Positions 1 to 10,202 are shown, counted from the stretch's first letter. The stretch: 42,647 nt of DNA from Candidatus Nitrosocaldaceae archaeon (GCA_026002835.1 BPGC01000014.1:1-42647); one strand, 5' to 3'. Made by a program: numbers and translations. Notes: generated by a model from the letters alone, not told the origin.

Positions 1-40
1 TAGAAATAAATTTTTATACTATGTCTAGTGATTACTAGTC

Positions 41-163
41 ATGCCAGAAAGAAATATCTGGATATGTATGAATAAAGAGCAAGTAAAGTTGCTTGAAGAG
101 TATGCAAAAGCAAAAGGAATGCTAAATCTGAGTCAAGCGGTAGAAGAGTTAGCAAAGGAATAA
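41..163 (+). CDS. Small RHH-like DNA-binding protein (40 aa)
   Basis: A short ORF opens with ATG at 41 and ends at TAA 161-163. The product reads MPERNIWICMNKEQ and continues into a helix containing LLEEYAKAKG and LSQAVEELAKE. This beta strand followed by two helices is the layout of a minimal ribbon-helix-helix (CopG/Arc-like) DNA-binding protein, usually an antitoxin or small repressor. An A/T box (tttttatac, about 11-19) lies roughly 25 bases before the ATG, as expected for a leaderless archaeal transcript. No partner toxin is visible, because the window starts just upstream. The fold assignment rests on pattern only. Confidence 0.55.
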   Translation: MPERNIWICMNKEQVKLLEEYAKAKGMLNLSQAVEELAKE

Positions 164-175
164 TTAACCTTATTT

Positions 176-490
176 TTATTCAATCCTAAAGCTATCATCG
201 CAATAATCTGGAGCGTTTTTAAGTATGACTTTTCTTATATTTGAGGCATCTATATATTTACCAATCATATAATCATAAGCTTTCTCAATCCATAGTATCT
301 TGAACTTACCTCTGTTATTTGGTGCTACTGCTGCTTTCACATTCTTATTATTAACATCTATCATACACCAACTAACATGTTTAGCATTAAATTCATTCAA
401 TAGTTTACAATTATCTTTATGTTCTTTTAATAGTAATGGGTTATTAGATGCTAACCATGAACCACAGATCTCGCATCTAATGATCTTCAT
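176..490 (-). CDS. Small zinc-finger-like hypothetical protein (104 aa)
   Basis: The N-terminus carries CEIC, then 15 residues further HKDNC, so Cys6, Cys9, His24 and Cys28 could form one zinc finger. The remaining 75 residues look like a small alpha/beta domain with no motif I recognise. The start is the ATG at 490-488, preceded on the minus strand by a TATA-like tataaatatt about 10-20 bases upstream. It is divergent from purP and ends 13 bases from the small RHH-like gene. Function unknown; a DNA- or RNA-binding role is only a guess from the finger. Confidence 0.6.
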   Translation of the reverse strand: MKIIRCEICGSWLASNNPLLLKEHKDNCKLLNEFNAKHVSWCMIDVNNKNVKAAVAPNNRGKFKILWIEKAYDYMIGKYIDASNIRKVILKNAPDYCDDSFRIE

Positions 491-566
491 AATAATATTT
501 ATACTAACTAGATGATAAACTTTCTGATCATTATCTATTAATAATGTATTCTAGTTTTATAGTTAT

Positions 567-1577
567 ATGGATATATCAACTTTAGGCTCACATTGTGCAT
601 TACAAGTATTAAAAGGAGCGAAGGATGAAGGTTTTAATACAAAACTATTATGTGAGAAGAGAAGAGAGCATTTATACAAACGGTTCAAGTTCATAGACGA
701 ATTGATTTTGGTAGATAATTTTAGAGAAATAAAGAGAGATGATATAATTGATAGATTAAGCGATTCTATATTGATACCTCATGGAACGCTTATCTCTAGC
801 ATGAGTATAGATGAGATTAATAGTATAAAGATACCTATGTTTGGAAATAAGAAGATACTACATTGGGAAGCAGATAGATACCTTAAAGATAGATTGCTTA
901 AAGAGGCTGGATTAAATATACCAAAAAGTTTTGATAATTATAAAGAGATAGATAGATTAGTATTAGTAAAACTCCATGGTGCTGCTGGAGGCAAGGGGTA
1001 TTTTCTTGCATGGGATGAAACAAGTTTTAAGAATGGCATTGAACAGTTAAAAGCAAAGAATATGATTAATGATGAGAAGGATGTATTTATCCAAGAGTAT
1101 ACAATCGGTGTTCCAGTATACCTTCAATACTTTTACTCTCCAATAACTAACGAATTAGAATTGTTAGGAATAGATCGTAGGTATGAGTCAAACGTAGATG
1201 GAATAGGAAGGATTCCAGCAAAATACCAGCATATGCTTGAGGCATCTTATAATGTTATAGGCAATCAACCTTTAGTATTAAGAGAATCGTTATTAGATGA
1301 GGCTTATAAGATGGGAGAAAGGTTTGTAGAAGTAACAAAGCGATTAGTAGAGCCTGGTATGATAGGTCCATTCTGCTTAGAAGGTGTTTATGACGAAGAT
1401 GCCAATTTTATAACCTTCGAATTCTCTGGGAGGATAGTTGCTGGCACAAATCTATACATACAAGGATCTCCATATTCAGCATTGATATATAATGAACCTA
1501 TGAGCACAGGTAGAAGAATTGCTAGAGAGATAAATATCGCAATAGATAAAAATGCTTTAGAATCAATAATATCTTAA
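567..1577 (+). CDS. purP: PurP, formate-dependent AICAR ligase
   Basis: The product is an ATP-grasp ligase that converts AICAR plus formate and ATP to FAICAR, the archaeal replacement for the PurH transformylase step in IMP synthesis. Motifs of the family are present: [17 protein letters not shown] (7-23), [11 protein letters not shown] (136-146), [12 protein letters not shown] (201-212), GPFCLEGV (267-274) and [12 protein letters not shown] (284-295). At 336 aa it is slightly shorter than usual at the N-terminus, but an in-frame stop (tag, 552-554) lies just upstream, so ATG 567 is the only start. It ends four bases inside the convergent rps11. It stands apart from the other pur genes, which begin about 1.4 kb downstream. 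Confidence 0.93.
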   Translation: MDISTLGSHCALQVLKGAKDEGFNTKLLCEKRREHLYKRFKFIDELILVDNFREIKRDDIIDRLSDSILIPHGTLISSMSIDEINSIKIPMFGNKKILHWEADRYLKDRLLKEAGLNIPKSFDNYKEIDRLVLVKLHGAAGGKGYFLAWDETSFKNGIEQLKAKNMINDEKDVFIQEYTIGVPVYLQYFYSPITNELELLGIDRRYESNVDGIGRIPAKYQHMLEASYNVIGNQPLVLRESLLDEAYKMGERFVEVTKRLVEPGMIGPFCLEGVYDEDANFITFEFSGRIVAGTNLYIQGSPYSALIYNEPMSTGRRIAREINIAIDKNALESIIS

Positions 1578-2005
1578 ACTCTCCTTCCTCTTCTTCCACC
1601 AGGTTTCCTAGTAGAGTCGTGAGGTATAGGTGTAACATCATCAATCCTTCCTATCTTAAAACCAGCTCTTGCTAACGCCCTTATAGCTGCTTGTGCTCCT
1701 GGACCTGGAATCTTTGGTCCGACTCCTCCTACTGCTCTAACTTTGATATGTAAAGCATTGATTCCTTTAGCCTTTGCAGCTTCGGCAACAACAGCAGCTG
1801 CTTTCATAGCAGCATAAGGAGATGATTCATACCTATCAGCAGTAACATGTCTTCCTCCAGAACTTATCGCAATGGTTTCGGCACCAGTAAGATCTGTTAT
1901 ATGAACTATAGTATTGTTATAACTACTATAGATATGGGCTACACCCCATTTCTCCTTCTTTACCTCTTCTATAGCATTACTCTCTTCTGACAATGCTCTA
2001 ATCAT
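1574..2005 (-). CDS. rps11: 30S ribosomal protein S11 (uS11)
   Basis: A small-subunit platform protein that contacts 16S rRNA near the E site. The 143-aa product has the uS11 core: [16 protein letters not shown], the [10 protein letters not shown] segment, SPYAAMKAA and the basic C-terminus [14 protein letters not shown]. The ATG at 2005 is preceded by a minus-strand TATA-like tttttataacc about 20 bases upstream, so it has its own promoter. Its usual archaeal partners (S13, S4, RpoD) are absent; here it is a single gene convergent with purP, overlapping it by four bases. Confidence 0.95.
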   Translation of the reverse strand: MIRALSEESNAIEEVKKEKWGVAHIYSSYNNTIVHITDLTGAETIAISSGGRHVTADRYESSPYAAMKAAAVVAEAAKAKGINALHIKVRAVGGVGPKIPGPGAQAAIRALARAGFKIGRIDDVTPIPHDSTRKPGGRRGRRV

Positions 2006-2172
2006 CTAGATAAGGTTATAAAAATGTAAGCCAGAAATAGATAACATATAAATATACATAATATTTATCACATTATATTAACTATGGTAATAATATAATC
2101 AAAATATAATTTATATAATAAATTTTTCTTTAATAAGAAAAGATAATATAAGTATTTAACGATAATATTATT

Positions 2173-3000
2173 ATGATGAGCATACAGAATACACTAGATG
2201 TATTAGAGTATGGAGTATGTGATATATGCTCTGATGTATTTAATAAGCAATATTTTATAGTTTATCCAGATGAGAGTGTATATCTAGCATCTGTATGTTT
2301 GATACCAGCAATTGAGGCATATGTAGATGGTGTTATAGTTATAGAAGATGATAAACCATTAGGAGTTATAGGGAGTAAAGATGTGTTAAATGCATATTAT
2401 CATGTAGGAAAAGATGTATTTTATGAAGAAGCAAAGGATATAATGTATAAGATTGATGAATATTTAGAAGAAGATGACCCATTAATAGATGTAATAAGAT
2501 ATTTTAGAGATAAGAGGATAGGTTTTGCTCCAATAGTTAGAGATGATAAACTTGTTGGTGTTATATCATTTAGAGATATTTTAAGACTAATAGCAAAGTC
2601 TAGGATTGATATTAGCATAAAACATATCTCTTCAATATTAATAACAATGGATCCTAATACTAGCATAAGAGATGCTTTAGCAAATATGCTTACATTAGGT
2701 ATAAGAAGAGTAGTTATTAGAGAAGATGATATATATTCAATAAGTGGGAGAGATATCTTAGGCTTCTTGATGGATAATGAGTTCGGAGAACATAAATATG
2801 ATGATCCTTTAGATGCTCCAATAAATAAGGTTAATAAACATAAATTATTAAGGATTGGATTTGATACAAGTATAAGTGAAGCAGCAAGAATAATAATGAA
2901 ACAAAAGGCACCTCCATCATTATTGGTTGAGGATAATTATATAATTACTCCATTAGATATAATTCAGAAAGGGTTAAGGATAAAGCAAAAAGTTTTATAA
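2173..3000 (+). CDS. Four-CBS-domain protein at the head of the pur operon
   Basis: The 275-aa protein consists of four consecutive CBS repeats, each ending in the typical hydrophobic-G-h-h-S/T-x-x-D-I pattern: LGVIGSKDVLN (about 60-70), LVGVISFRDILR (about 120-131), YSISGRDILGFL (about 186-197) and YIITPLDIIQKG (about 257-268). CBS pairs bind adenine nucleotides such as AMP, ATP or SAM and act as energy or ligand sensors. There is no attached enzyme domain. The stop lies 23 bases before the purQ start, so it is probably co-transcribed with purQLFKE and could be a nucleotide-responsive regulator of that pathway; that role is inference. Confidence 0.85.
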   Translation: MMSIQNTLDVLEYGVCDICSDVFNKQYFIVYPDESVYLASVCLIPAIEAYVDGVIVIEDDKPLGVIGSKDVLNAYYHVGKDVFYEEAKDIMYKIDEYLEEDDPLIDVIRYFRDKRIGFAPIVRDDKLVGVISFRDILRLIAKSRIDISIKHISSILITMDPNTSIRDALANMLTLGIRRVVIREDDIYSISGRDILGFLMDNEFGEHKYDDPLDAPINKVNKHKLLRIGFDTSISEAARIIMKQKAPPSLLVEDNYIITPLDIIQKGLRIKQKVL

Positions 3001-3023
3001 TAAATCCTTCAAGTTAGATCAGA

Positions 3024-3710
3024 TTGAGAATAGCAGTTATAGTATTTCCAGGAAGTAATTGTGATAAAGATGTATATCATGTTCTTAAGAATGTATTAAA
3101 AGTAGATGCATCATTAGTATGGCATACGCATGAAGAACTTAGGAACTTTGATGCCATAATATTACCGGGTGGATTTGCTTATGGTGATAGACTTAGAGCT
3201 GGCATTATAGCAGCATTTAGTCCAGTTATGAAAAGCATTAAAGCATTAGCAAAAGATGGAATACCAATATTAGGAGTCTGCAATGGTTTTCAGATATTAG
3301 TAGAGGCTGGATTATTACCAGGTGCATTGATAAAGAATGAATCGCTAAAGTTCGTATGCAAATGGAGTAAGTTAATAGTTGAGAATAATAAAACGCCATT
3401 TACTATTGGTTTGAGATTAAAACAAGAGTTGGATATACCAGTAGCAAATCAAGAAGGGAGATATTATGTTAGTGAAGATGAGTTAAAAGATATGATTAAG
3501 GATAATCAGATAGTATTCAGATATAAAGATAATCCTACTGGAGCATTGGATAGCATAGCAGGAGTATGCAATAAAGATTATAATGTAGTAGGTATGATGC
3601 CTCATCCAGAGAGGGCTAGCGAATGCATCTTAAGTCCATATAATAGTAATGATGGATTACTTATCTTCAAATCATTATTATCATATCTAGAGGTGAAGCA
3701 ATGGGCTTAA
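3024..3710 (+). CDS. purQ: PurQ, FGAM synthase glutaminase subunit
   Basis: A class I glutamine amidotransferase that supplies ammonia to PurL for FGAR to FGAM. The nucleophile is Cys86 in GVCNGFQIL, with the His194/Glu196 pair in MMPHPERA completing the triad; PGGFAYGDRLRAG (48-60) forms the oxyanion region. At 228 aa it is full length. The start is TTG at 3024, because the family N-terminus (MRIAVIVFPGSNCD) begins exactly there and no ATG is available. It overlaps purL by 10 bases, which suggests translational coupling. Confidence 0.95.
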   Translation: MRIAVIVFPGSNCDKDVYHVLKNVLKVDASLVWHTHEELRNFDAIILPGGFAYGDRLRAGIIAAFSPVMKSIKALAKDGIPILGVCNGFQILVEAGLLPGALIKNESLKFVCKWSKLIVENNKTPFTIGLRLKQELDIPVANQEGRYYVSEDELKDMIKDNQIVFRYKDNPTGALDSIAGVCNKDYNVVGMMPHPERASECILSPYNSNDGLLIFKSLLSYLEVKQWA

Positions 3711-5830
3711 CTAATGATGAGTTATTGTATCTTGAAAAGAATCTAAAGAGAAAAGCCAACGAGGTTGAGTTGAGTATGGTATCTGCTGAATGGTCTGAAC
3801 ATTGTTCATACAAATCATCAAAACGATATCTAAAATTACTGCCTAGAAAAGGAAAGTATGTTCTAGAAGGTGATTATGATACAACTTTATTAGATGTTGG
3901 GAATGGTTATGTTATAACAATACATATAGAAAGCCATAATCATCCATCTGCTGTAGAACCTTATGGAGGAGCAGCAACTGGAGTTGGAGGTGTTGTTAGA
4001 GATATATTAAGTGTAGGCACAAAACCTATTGCGTTATTAGATGCATTAAGATTTGGAAATCTTGATAATTCTCATACAAAATGGTTGTTCAAGAACGTCG
4101 TTAGAGGAATAGCGGATTATGGAAATTGTATAGGAATTCCTACTGTAGCAGGAGAAGTAGAATTTGATCCTAGTTTTGAAGGTTATTGTTTGGTAGATGT
4201 ATCATGTATAGGAATTGCTAAAAAAGAGGATATAATTCCTAATAGGATAGATGATGGAGATCTTGTAATACTTGCTGGTGGATCAACAGGAAGAGATGGC
4301 ATCCATGGAGCATCATTTGCATCTAAAGCATTAGAAGAAGATGAGAGATCTGCAGTACAGATTCCAGATCCGTTCATAGAGAAATTACTGATAGATGCTA
4401 CTTTGGAAGCTGTAGAAAAAGGATACATAAAGGCTATGAAAGATCTTGGTGGAGGTGGATTAGCATGTGCTTTATCAGAAACTGCTTATAAGTTTGGTAA
4501 AGGCATGGATATAATGCTAGATAAAGTATATCTTAGAGAAGCAATGCTTCCAGAAGAGATAATAATATCTGAGTCTCAAGAGCGAATGTTATACATAATA
4601 GATAAGAACGATATGGAAGGGTTCAGAAAGATTTTAGATAAATATGAGATACCATATTCTATAATAGGTTATATCAAAGATCATAAAAGGTTACAAATAT
4701 TTTATGAGCAAGAAATAATATCTGATATATCAGCAAGTTTGGTTGCTAATGCACCATTGATAAATAGAGAGAGTAGAAGACCATCTTATATTGATAGATT
4801 AAAAAATATCAATAAGCCAAAAGAACCAGATAAGAAAGAGATTAAAGATATAATTCTAAAGTTATTAGCAGATCCTAGCATAGCTAGCAAAAGATGGGTT
4901 TATGAACAATACGATCATGAGGTTGGTTTACGAACAGTAATCAAACCGGGATTAAGAGATGCTTCCATTTTAAGATTATACGATGAAAAGTTTCTAGCAG
5001 TAAAGTTAGATGGTAACTCTAAACATTGTTATCTAGATCCATACAATGGAACAAAAGGATGCTTCTCTGAAGCATGTAGAAATGTAGTATCTGTAGGAGC
5101 CGAGCCTATAGGAATGGTTGATCATCTACAATTCGGCAATCCAGAAAATCCAGAAACGTTTTACTGCTTCATTGAGGCTATAAATGCTTTAAGAGATTAT
5201 TGTGATTATATGAACATTCCTTGTGTAGGAGGAAAGGTAAGCTTCTATAATGAGAGTAAGAATGGAGAGATAAAACCATCTCCAGTTATAGGTGTTATAG
5301 GTTTGCTTGATAAACTTCCTAATAATAAGATAGAAGAAGGCGATAAGATAATAGTTACTGGCATGACTAGAGATGAATTGGGAGGTTCTGAGTATTATGA
5401 ATATATACATAATTTGATAGGAGGAAAAGTTCCAATGGTTGATCAAAAACTTGATAAAGAATTATTTCCTTCAATTAAGAAGATGATAGAACTAGGTATT
5501 GCTAACTATATTCATGATTGTTCTAAAGGCGGATTTGCTATAGCGTTATCTGAGATGTGTATTATCAATAAGATTGGAGCTATAACAAATCCTAAATTGT
5601 TATTGAACGAATGTAATAGATTTGATGATCTCTTATTCTCAGAATCACATTCTAGATTCATAATTGCTGTTAGCAAAGACAAATTAGATGAGGTTAAGGA
5701 TTTACTATCAGTTTACAGTATTATAGGAGAGTTTAAAGGTGACGAGATAATATTTGATGATGTAAAGATCGCTGTTGAAGAAGCTGATAATGCATATAAT
5801 AATATTGAAAGGGTGATGGAGTATAGTTAG
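3701..5830 (+). CDS. purL: PurL, FGAM synthase large subunit
   Basis: ATP-dependent phosphoribosylformylglycinamidine synthase, small archaeal/Gram-positive type (709 aa) that works with PurQ and usually PurS. The catalytic-histidine segment EWSEHCSYKS (His34), the ESHNHPSAVEPYGGAATG nucleotide segment and the second AIRS-like half (KLDGNSKHCYLDPYNG, then VGGKVSFYNES) are all present. ATG 3701 lies within the end of purQ. The last codons (MEYS, stop tag 5828-5830) run into the purF N-terminus. No purS is seen in the window. Confidence 0.96.
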   Translation: MGLTNDELLYLEKNLKRKANEVELSMVSAEWSEHCSYKSSKRYLKLLPRKGKYVLEGDYDTTLLDVGNGYVITIHIESHNHPSAVEPYGGAATGVGGVVRDILSVGTKPIALLDALRFGNLDNSHTKWLFKNVVRGIADYGNCIGIPTVAGEVEFDPSFEGYCLVDVSCIGIAKKEDIIPNRIDDGDLVILAGGSTGRDGIHGASFASKALEEDERSAVQIPDPFIEKLLIDATLEAVEKGYIKAMKDLGGGGLACALSETAYKFGKGMDIMLDKVYLREAMLPEEIIISESQERMLYIIDKNDMEGFRKILDKYEIPYSIIGYIKDHKRLQIFYEQEIISDISASLVANAPLINRESRRPSYIDRLKNINKPKEPDKKEIKDIILKLLADPSIASKRWVYEQYDHEVGLRTVIKPGLRDASILRLYDEKFLAVKLDGNSKHCYLDPYNGTKGCFSEACRNVVSVGAEPIGMVDHLQFGNPENPETFYCFIEAINALRDYCDYMNIPCVGGKVSFYNESKNGEIKPSPVIGVIGLLDKLPNNKIEEGDKIIVTGMTRDELGGSEYYEYIHNLIGGKVPMVDQKLDKELFPSIKKMIELGIANYIHDCSKGGFAIALSEMCIINKIGAITNPKLLLNECNRFDDLLFSESHSRFIIAVSKDKLDEVKDLLSVYSIIGEFKGDEIIFDDVKIAVEEADNAYNNIERVMEYS

Positions 5831-7256
5831 AGAGAATTGTGGTGTAGTAGCAGCATATTCATTAAAAGGGGAGAATGTAATCCCAATAGTAATAGATTGT
5901 TTAAGAGCATTACAGCATAGAGGGCAGGAAGCATGGGGAGTTGCGGTTCCTAACAAACAACCATATAAAGAGATAGGTTTGGTTACAGAATCATCATATA
6001 AATTTAAAGAGATAGAAGAGAAATATAGTTCAAATGCTGCTATAGGTCATGTAAGATATTCTACAATTGGTAAGAGCAATCTAGATAACGCTCAACCATT
6101 AAAGGTCAAGGATCTATGCATAGCTCATAATGGTACAATAGCAAATGTTGAAGAATTAGCAAACATGGTTGGAGGATGTAGTTTTACACCTCAGAGTATG
6201 AATGATACATTGTTAGCAGCAAAGAGGATAGTAAGTTTATTGAATAAAGATGAGGATATGAATAAAGCATTAAGCGTGTTAAAGAATGATATGATTGGTT
6301 CATTTTGTTTTACATTTGTTACAGATCATGGGAAGATCTTTGCAGCTAGAGATCCTAAAGGTTTTAGACCATTAGTATTAGGATATCATAAAGAGACAGA
6401 AACTTATGTTATAGCATCTGAATCATGTGCTTTTCTAGCAGTTGGAGCAGAATTGATCAGAGATGTTGAACCAGGAGAACTTATCAAGGTTAGTGATGAT
6501 GGTATTGAATATCAGCAATTTGCTAATGAGAAACCTCATTCTCATTGTGCATTTGAATATACATACTTTGCTCATCCAACTAGTATAATGGAAGGAGTTA
6601 ATATCTACATAGCAAGAAAAAATATTGGCAGAGAGTTGGCAAAGAAATTTCCTTTGTCTGCTGATGTAGTTATACCAGTGCCAGACTCTGCTAGACCAGT
6701 AGCATTAGGTTATGCTCAAGAGTTAGGTATAGAGTTTGAAGAGGGTTTATTAAAAGATAGATATAGTAAGAAAGGAAAGTTAAGGAGTTTTATTGAACCA
6801 TATCAAAAAGATAGGGAAGAGATAACAAAATGGATAATACCAATTAGAGAAGTTATCAAAGATAAGGAGGTTATAGTTGTAGATGATAGCATAGTTAGAG
6901 GAACTAGTTCTATAGCTATAGTTAATGCTATAAGACAAGCAAAGGCTAAAAAGATCAATATGATTGTAGCATATCCATCTATAAAATTCCCATGTTATGC
7001 TGGAATAGATTTCCCTTCTAGCGAAGAGTTGATAGCGTATACTGTAAGTAAGGATAGTAATGATGATATAAATAAATTAGTCGCAAAAGCTATCAACGCA
7101 GATTTTGTCGGCTATAATGATCCAGATACATTAGCAAAAGCCATAGGTTTGCCTAGAGAAGAGTTATGCTTTACATGCTCAACTGGAGATTATAGCAATT
7201 TAGGTTTGATAGAGAAGCCTATATTCAGAAGCAGAAAGGAGGTAAAAGGAGAGTAA
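5823..7256 (+). CDS. purF: PurF, amidophosphoribosyltransferase (start uncertain)
   Basis: Catalyses the first committed purine step, PRPP plus glutamine to phosphoribosylamine. The glutaminase N-terminus (ENCGVVAAYSLKG, nucleophile Cys at codon 5838-5840) is followed by RALQHRGQEAWG and IGHVRYSTIG. The C-terminal phosphoribosyltransferase carries the PRPP loop VVVDDSIVRGTSS. The frame is open from a stop (tga 5814-5816), but there is no ATG, GTG or TTG between that stop and the catalytic cysteine. The first standard start, TTG 5979, would remove the cysteine and about 50 conserved residues. I place the start provisionally at ATA 5823, overlapping the end of purL. The end and identity are firm; the start is not. 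Confidence 0.85.
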   Translation: MVRENCGVVAAYSLKGENVIPIVIDCLRALQHRGQEAWGVAVPNKQPYKEIGLVTESSYKFKEIEEKYSSNAAIGHVRYSTIGKSNLDNAQPLKVKDLCIAHNGTIANVEELANMVGGCSFTPQSMNDTLLAAKRIVSLLNKDEDMNKALSVLKNDMIGSFCFTFVTDHGKIFAARDPKGFRPLVLGYHKETETYVIASESCAFLAVGAELIRDVEPGELIKVSDDGIEYQQFANEKPHSHCAFEYTYFAHPTSIMEGVNIYIARKNIGRELAKKFPLSADVVIPVPDSARPVALGYAQELGIEFEEGLLKDRYSKKGKLRSFIEPYQKDREEITKWIIPIREVIKDKEVIVVDDSIVRGTSSIAIVNAIRQAKAKKINMIVAYPSIKFPCYAGIDFPSSEELIAYTVSKDSNDDINKLVAKAINADFVGYNDPDTLAKAIGLPREELCFTCSTGDYSNLGLIEKPIFRSRKEVKGE

Positions 7257-8425
7257 TGAAAGTTCTTACGAAATTCAGATTATCTATGAGTAAACCAGTA
7301 AGAATTGGTATAATTGGAGGAGGACAACTAGGAAAGATGATTGCACAAGAAGCGAAGAAGATGTCATTCGATATAATAATATTAGATCCAACAAAAGATT
7401 GCCCAGCAAGTTCATTAGCAGATGAGCAGATTGTAGCAGATTTTGCTGATAGAGATGCCATAATGAGATTAGCAGAGAGTTCTGATGTAATAACATATGA
7501 GATAGAACTAGCTAATGCTGAGGCATTAAGAGAGTTAGAAGAACGAGGATATAAAGTTGCACCTTCATCATATACACTAAAGATAATCCAAGATAAGCTA
7601 TTGCAAAGAGAAGTATTAAAGGCTAATAATTTGCCAGTACCAGAGTTTGAAGCGGTAAGTTCTAGAGAAGATCTTATAAAAGCATTGGATAAATTAGGGT
7701 ATCCAGCAGTTCTGAAAGCTAGAAGAGGATCATATGATGGAAGAGGTAATTTTGTTATTAAGAGTAGAGAAGATATAGATTCAGCAGTAAAGTTTATGAA
7801 TAATAAACCTTCATTCCTTGAAGAGTTTGTAAACTTTTCAAAAGAAGTATCTATTATGGTAGCTAGGAATTTTAATGATCAAGTAGCATCATTTCCATTA
7901 GTAGAGAATATTCATAAAGATAGCATTCTACACTTGACAATTGCACCAGCGAGAGTTGATAATGATATTAAAGAAGAGGCTAGAAAGGTTGCTGAGGATA
8001 CAATGCGTATACTTAAAGGTGCTGGCATATTTGGTATAGAGATGTTTGTAGATGATAAAATATTGATAAATGAGATAGCACCAAGGCCTCATAACTCTGG
8101 CCATTATACAATAGAGGCATGTGATATATCACAATTTGAGATGCATCTTAGAGCTATACTTAATCTACCATTACCAAAACCTAGGCTATTAACACCAGCT
8201 GCTATGATAAATATATTAGGAGATAAGAATGTTAATGGAGAGTATGCAATAGAAGGTATAGATGATGTATTCTCTATAGATGGAGTAACATTGCATATAT
8301 ATGGCAAAAAGTCTGCTAAGAAAGGAAGAAAGTTAGGGCATATAACTGCTACAGATGTTAGTATTGAGGAAGCTATTAGAAAAGCAGAATATGCACGAAG
8401 TTTACTAAGGTTGATCAGTATATGA
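7256..8425 (+). CDS. purK: PurK, N5-carboxyaminoimidazole ribonucleotide synthase
   Basis: ATP-grasp enzyme that makes N5-CAIR from AIR, bicarbonate and ATP. The N-terminal dinucleotide-like fold shows [17 protein letters not shown], the central domain has [16 protein letters not shown], and the C-terminal metal-binding segment is [20 protein letters not shown] 7256 shares one base with the purF stop. An internal ATG at 7286 ([13 protein letters not shown]) matches the usual family N-terminus better and may be the true start, which would give about 379 aa. It overlaps purE by four bases. Confidence 0.94.
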   Translation: MKVLTKFRLSMSKPVRIGIIGGGQLGKMIAQEAKKMSFDIIILDPTKDCPASSLADEQIVADFADRDAIMRLAESSDVITYEIELANAEALRELEERGYKVAPSSYTLKIIQDKLLQREVLKANNLPVPEFEAVSSREDLIKALDKLGYPAVLKARRGSYDGRGNFVIKSREDIDSAVKFMNNKPSFLEEFVNFSKEVSIMVARNFNDQVASFPLVENIHKDSILHLTIAPARVDNDIKEEARKVAEDTMRILKGAGIFGIEMFVDDKILINEIAPRPHNSGHYTIEACDISQFEMHLRAILNLPLPKPRLLTPAAMINILGDKNVNGEYAIEGIDDVFSIDGVTLHIYGKKSAKKGRKLGHITATDVSIEEAIRKAEYARSLLRLISI

Positions 8426-8934
8426 AGAAATTAGTTGCTATTATAATGGGGAGCGATTCTGATCTTAAAATAATGAAGGATGCTGCTGAAATACTAGATG
8501 AGTTTGAGATACCTTATGAATTAACAATAGTATCTGCTCATAGAACCCCAAAAAGAATGTTTGAATATGCTTCAACTGCTAAAGATAGAGGCTTTGAGGT
8601 AATAATAGCTGGAGCTGGTGGAGCTGCTCATCTTCCTGGAATGGTTGCTAGTATTACTACCCTTCCAGTTATTGGAGTTCCTATTAAAACGTCATCTTTA
8701 TCTGGTTTAGATTCATTGCTATCTATCGTTCAGATGCCTGCTGGTATTCCAGTTGCTACTGTAGCAATAAATAATGCGAAGAATGCTGGATTACTAGCAG
8801 CTAGAATGTTAGCAATAAAATATGATGAGATAGCTAAAAAGGTTGATAATTATAAAGATAATCTAGAGAGACTTGTTCTAGATAAGGCTAAAAGATTAGA
8901 AGAGCAAGGGTATAAAGAATATCTTGGATTATAA
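8422..8934 (+). CDS. purE: PurE class I, N5-CAIR mutase
   Basis: Converts N5-CAIR from PurK into CAIR. Class I signature residues are visible: GSDSD (10-14), SAHRTP with His40 (38-43) and [14 protein letters not shown] (63-76). At 170 aa it is full length. ATGA overlap with purK gives coupled translation. It is the last gene of the CBS-purQLFKE run; purC, purD, purM, purB and purS are not in this window. Confidence 0.96.
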   Translation: MKKLVAIIMGSDSDLKIMKDAAEILDEFEIPYELTIVSAHRTPKRMFEYASTAKDRGFEVIIAGAGGAAHLPGMVASITTLPVIGVPIKTSSLSGLDSLLSIVQMPAGIPVATVAINNAKNAGLLAARMLAIKYDEIAKKVDNYKDNLERLVLDKAKRLEEQGYKEYLGL

Positions 8935-9277
8935 AATTATATGCAAGCATAAACGATCTTAGAAATTCATTCTTTTAATATCCTCTAAACTATATTATAG
9001 ACAATATCTATTATCAACATATGTTAGTTTCATCTATTGTTATACATATCTGAATTATTACCATTTACTACCTTTTAAACTATACGCTGAAAACTCAATC
9101 TGGCAATTTTTAGATGCTTTAATTGATATGAAATTAATCATAATAATATTAAAGAAATAATTATATATTGATTAAAACTATTATATACTTATTTATAATA
9201 AATTATCCTTACTTATTTAATATTATTATGATTAATTTAAGAATAATATAATAAAATAAATTATATAATAACTCTAA
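8935..9277. other. Intergenic, AT-rich, nothing recognised
   Basis: A 343-base stretch between purE and the convergent DUF371 pair. It is very AT-rich, with many stop codons in every frame. I see no tRNA, no repeat and no ORF worth calling. It may contain the terminators of the two converging transcription units; short T runs are present, but none is convincing alone. Confidence 0.5.
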
Positions 9278-9697
9278 TCAAACGGCAACAACTTCAATCT
9301 CTTCACAACCACCTTTTATTATCTCAACAAATAATATCTCATCGTAGATCAATAACCAATCTGAGAATCCTTCAACTGGAAGTTTTCTTATCAACTTTTT
9401 ATTATCGCTAGTAGTTGTTATAAGATAAGCATCTTTATATTTTACGTGAGGATTGAATAATGTATCTTGTAATACAATTCCAGGTCTTCCAGGTTGTATA
9501 TTTATGTTAACATATCTACCATACTTATTGATTATCTTCGAGGTTACATAACCTTGTGCTATCCTTATATCGGTAACATCTAACATGCATCTGGAACCAT
9601 ATTTAGGAATATTATTGGAAAGGTTCTCAGAGTCCCAGTCGAAGAACTCCATAATAACTATATGCTTATTATTAATATTAAGTATTTTGGTAATCAT
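9278..9697 (-). CDS. Hypothetical protein coupled to DUF371 gene (139 aa)
   Basis: I do not recognise this family. The product is mostly predicted beta strand, with MEFFDWDSENL near the N-terminus, a glycine/proline turn GRPGIVLQ in the middle and an acidic C-terminus EEIEVVAV. There are two cysteines and no membrane segment. Its ATG overlaps the end of the DUF371 gene by four bases (9694-9697), so the two are one operon and probably translated together. The first 15 residues could be trimmed to a start at the internal methionine (MEFFDWDSE). Confidence 0.65.
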   Translation of the reverse strand: MITKILNINNKHIVIMEFFDWDSENLSNNIPKYGSRCMLDVTDIRIAQGYVTSKIINKYGRYVNINIQPGRPGIVLQDTLFNPHVKYKDAYLITTTSDNKKLIRKLPVEGFSDWLLIYDEILFVEIIKGGCEEIEVVAV

Positions 9698-10101
9698 TCA
9701 ATCTGGAGTAATAGAATACCCTTCTTTGCTTCCTTCAACTCTTCTATCATATTTCTAGGAATATCTATAGATGCCTTTTCACTTTTTATACATAAGGTTC
9801 TATCTGATATGAAACTGCTTTTTCTAATAACTATATCATGCTTATTACTCAATATCAATTCTTTTGAACCGTATGCATTAAACGAATATTCATAGTTACC
9901 AACAATTATCTTTATAGTAACTTTACTCTTCCTTAATGCATTCTTGAATCTATCAGATAGATCATAACATGCTTTATTTGCATTGATGCCTATTATACAA
10001 TCACCTCTAGGTGTAAGATAATCATCTTTAGTAACCTCTAACGTGGTTTTATGACTACATCTAATATTTTTATGACCTTTAAATATTATCTCTTCTTCCA
10101 T
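9694..10101 (-). CDS. DUF371 family protein
   Basis: The 135-aa product matches the archaeal DUF371 pattern: FKGHKNIRCSHKTTLEVTKDDYL near the start (GH-N followed by H-x-T-T), LTPRGDCIIGI in the first third, and RKSSFISDRTLCI with a final helix. DUF371 is widespread in archaea and has no established function that I know of. The compact beta-rich fold and conserved GDC suggest a binding protein. It has its own promoter region upstream of 10101, divergent from psmA. Confidence 0.8.
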   Translation of the reverse strand: MEEEIIFKGHKNIRCSHKTTLEVTKDDYLTPRGDCIIGINANKACYDLSDRFKNALRKSKVTIKIIVGNYEYSFNAYGSKELILSNKHDIVIRKSSFISDRTLCIKSEKASIDIPRNMIEELKEAKKGILLLQIE

Positions 10102-10202
10102 ATATCCAATTATCCTTGTATATGCTAAATCCTATTATAAATATAAAGTGTTAGCATAATTAAGAAACTTTTAAATTCAGCTTAAACTGCATCATATGTG
10201 AT

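Noticed and set aside
8935..9277. Possible small RNA or pseudogene between purE and the DUF371 pair
   Set aside because: No stable structure, promoter pair or coding remnant could be supported by eye.
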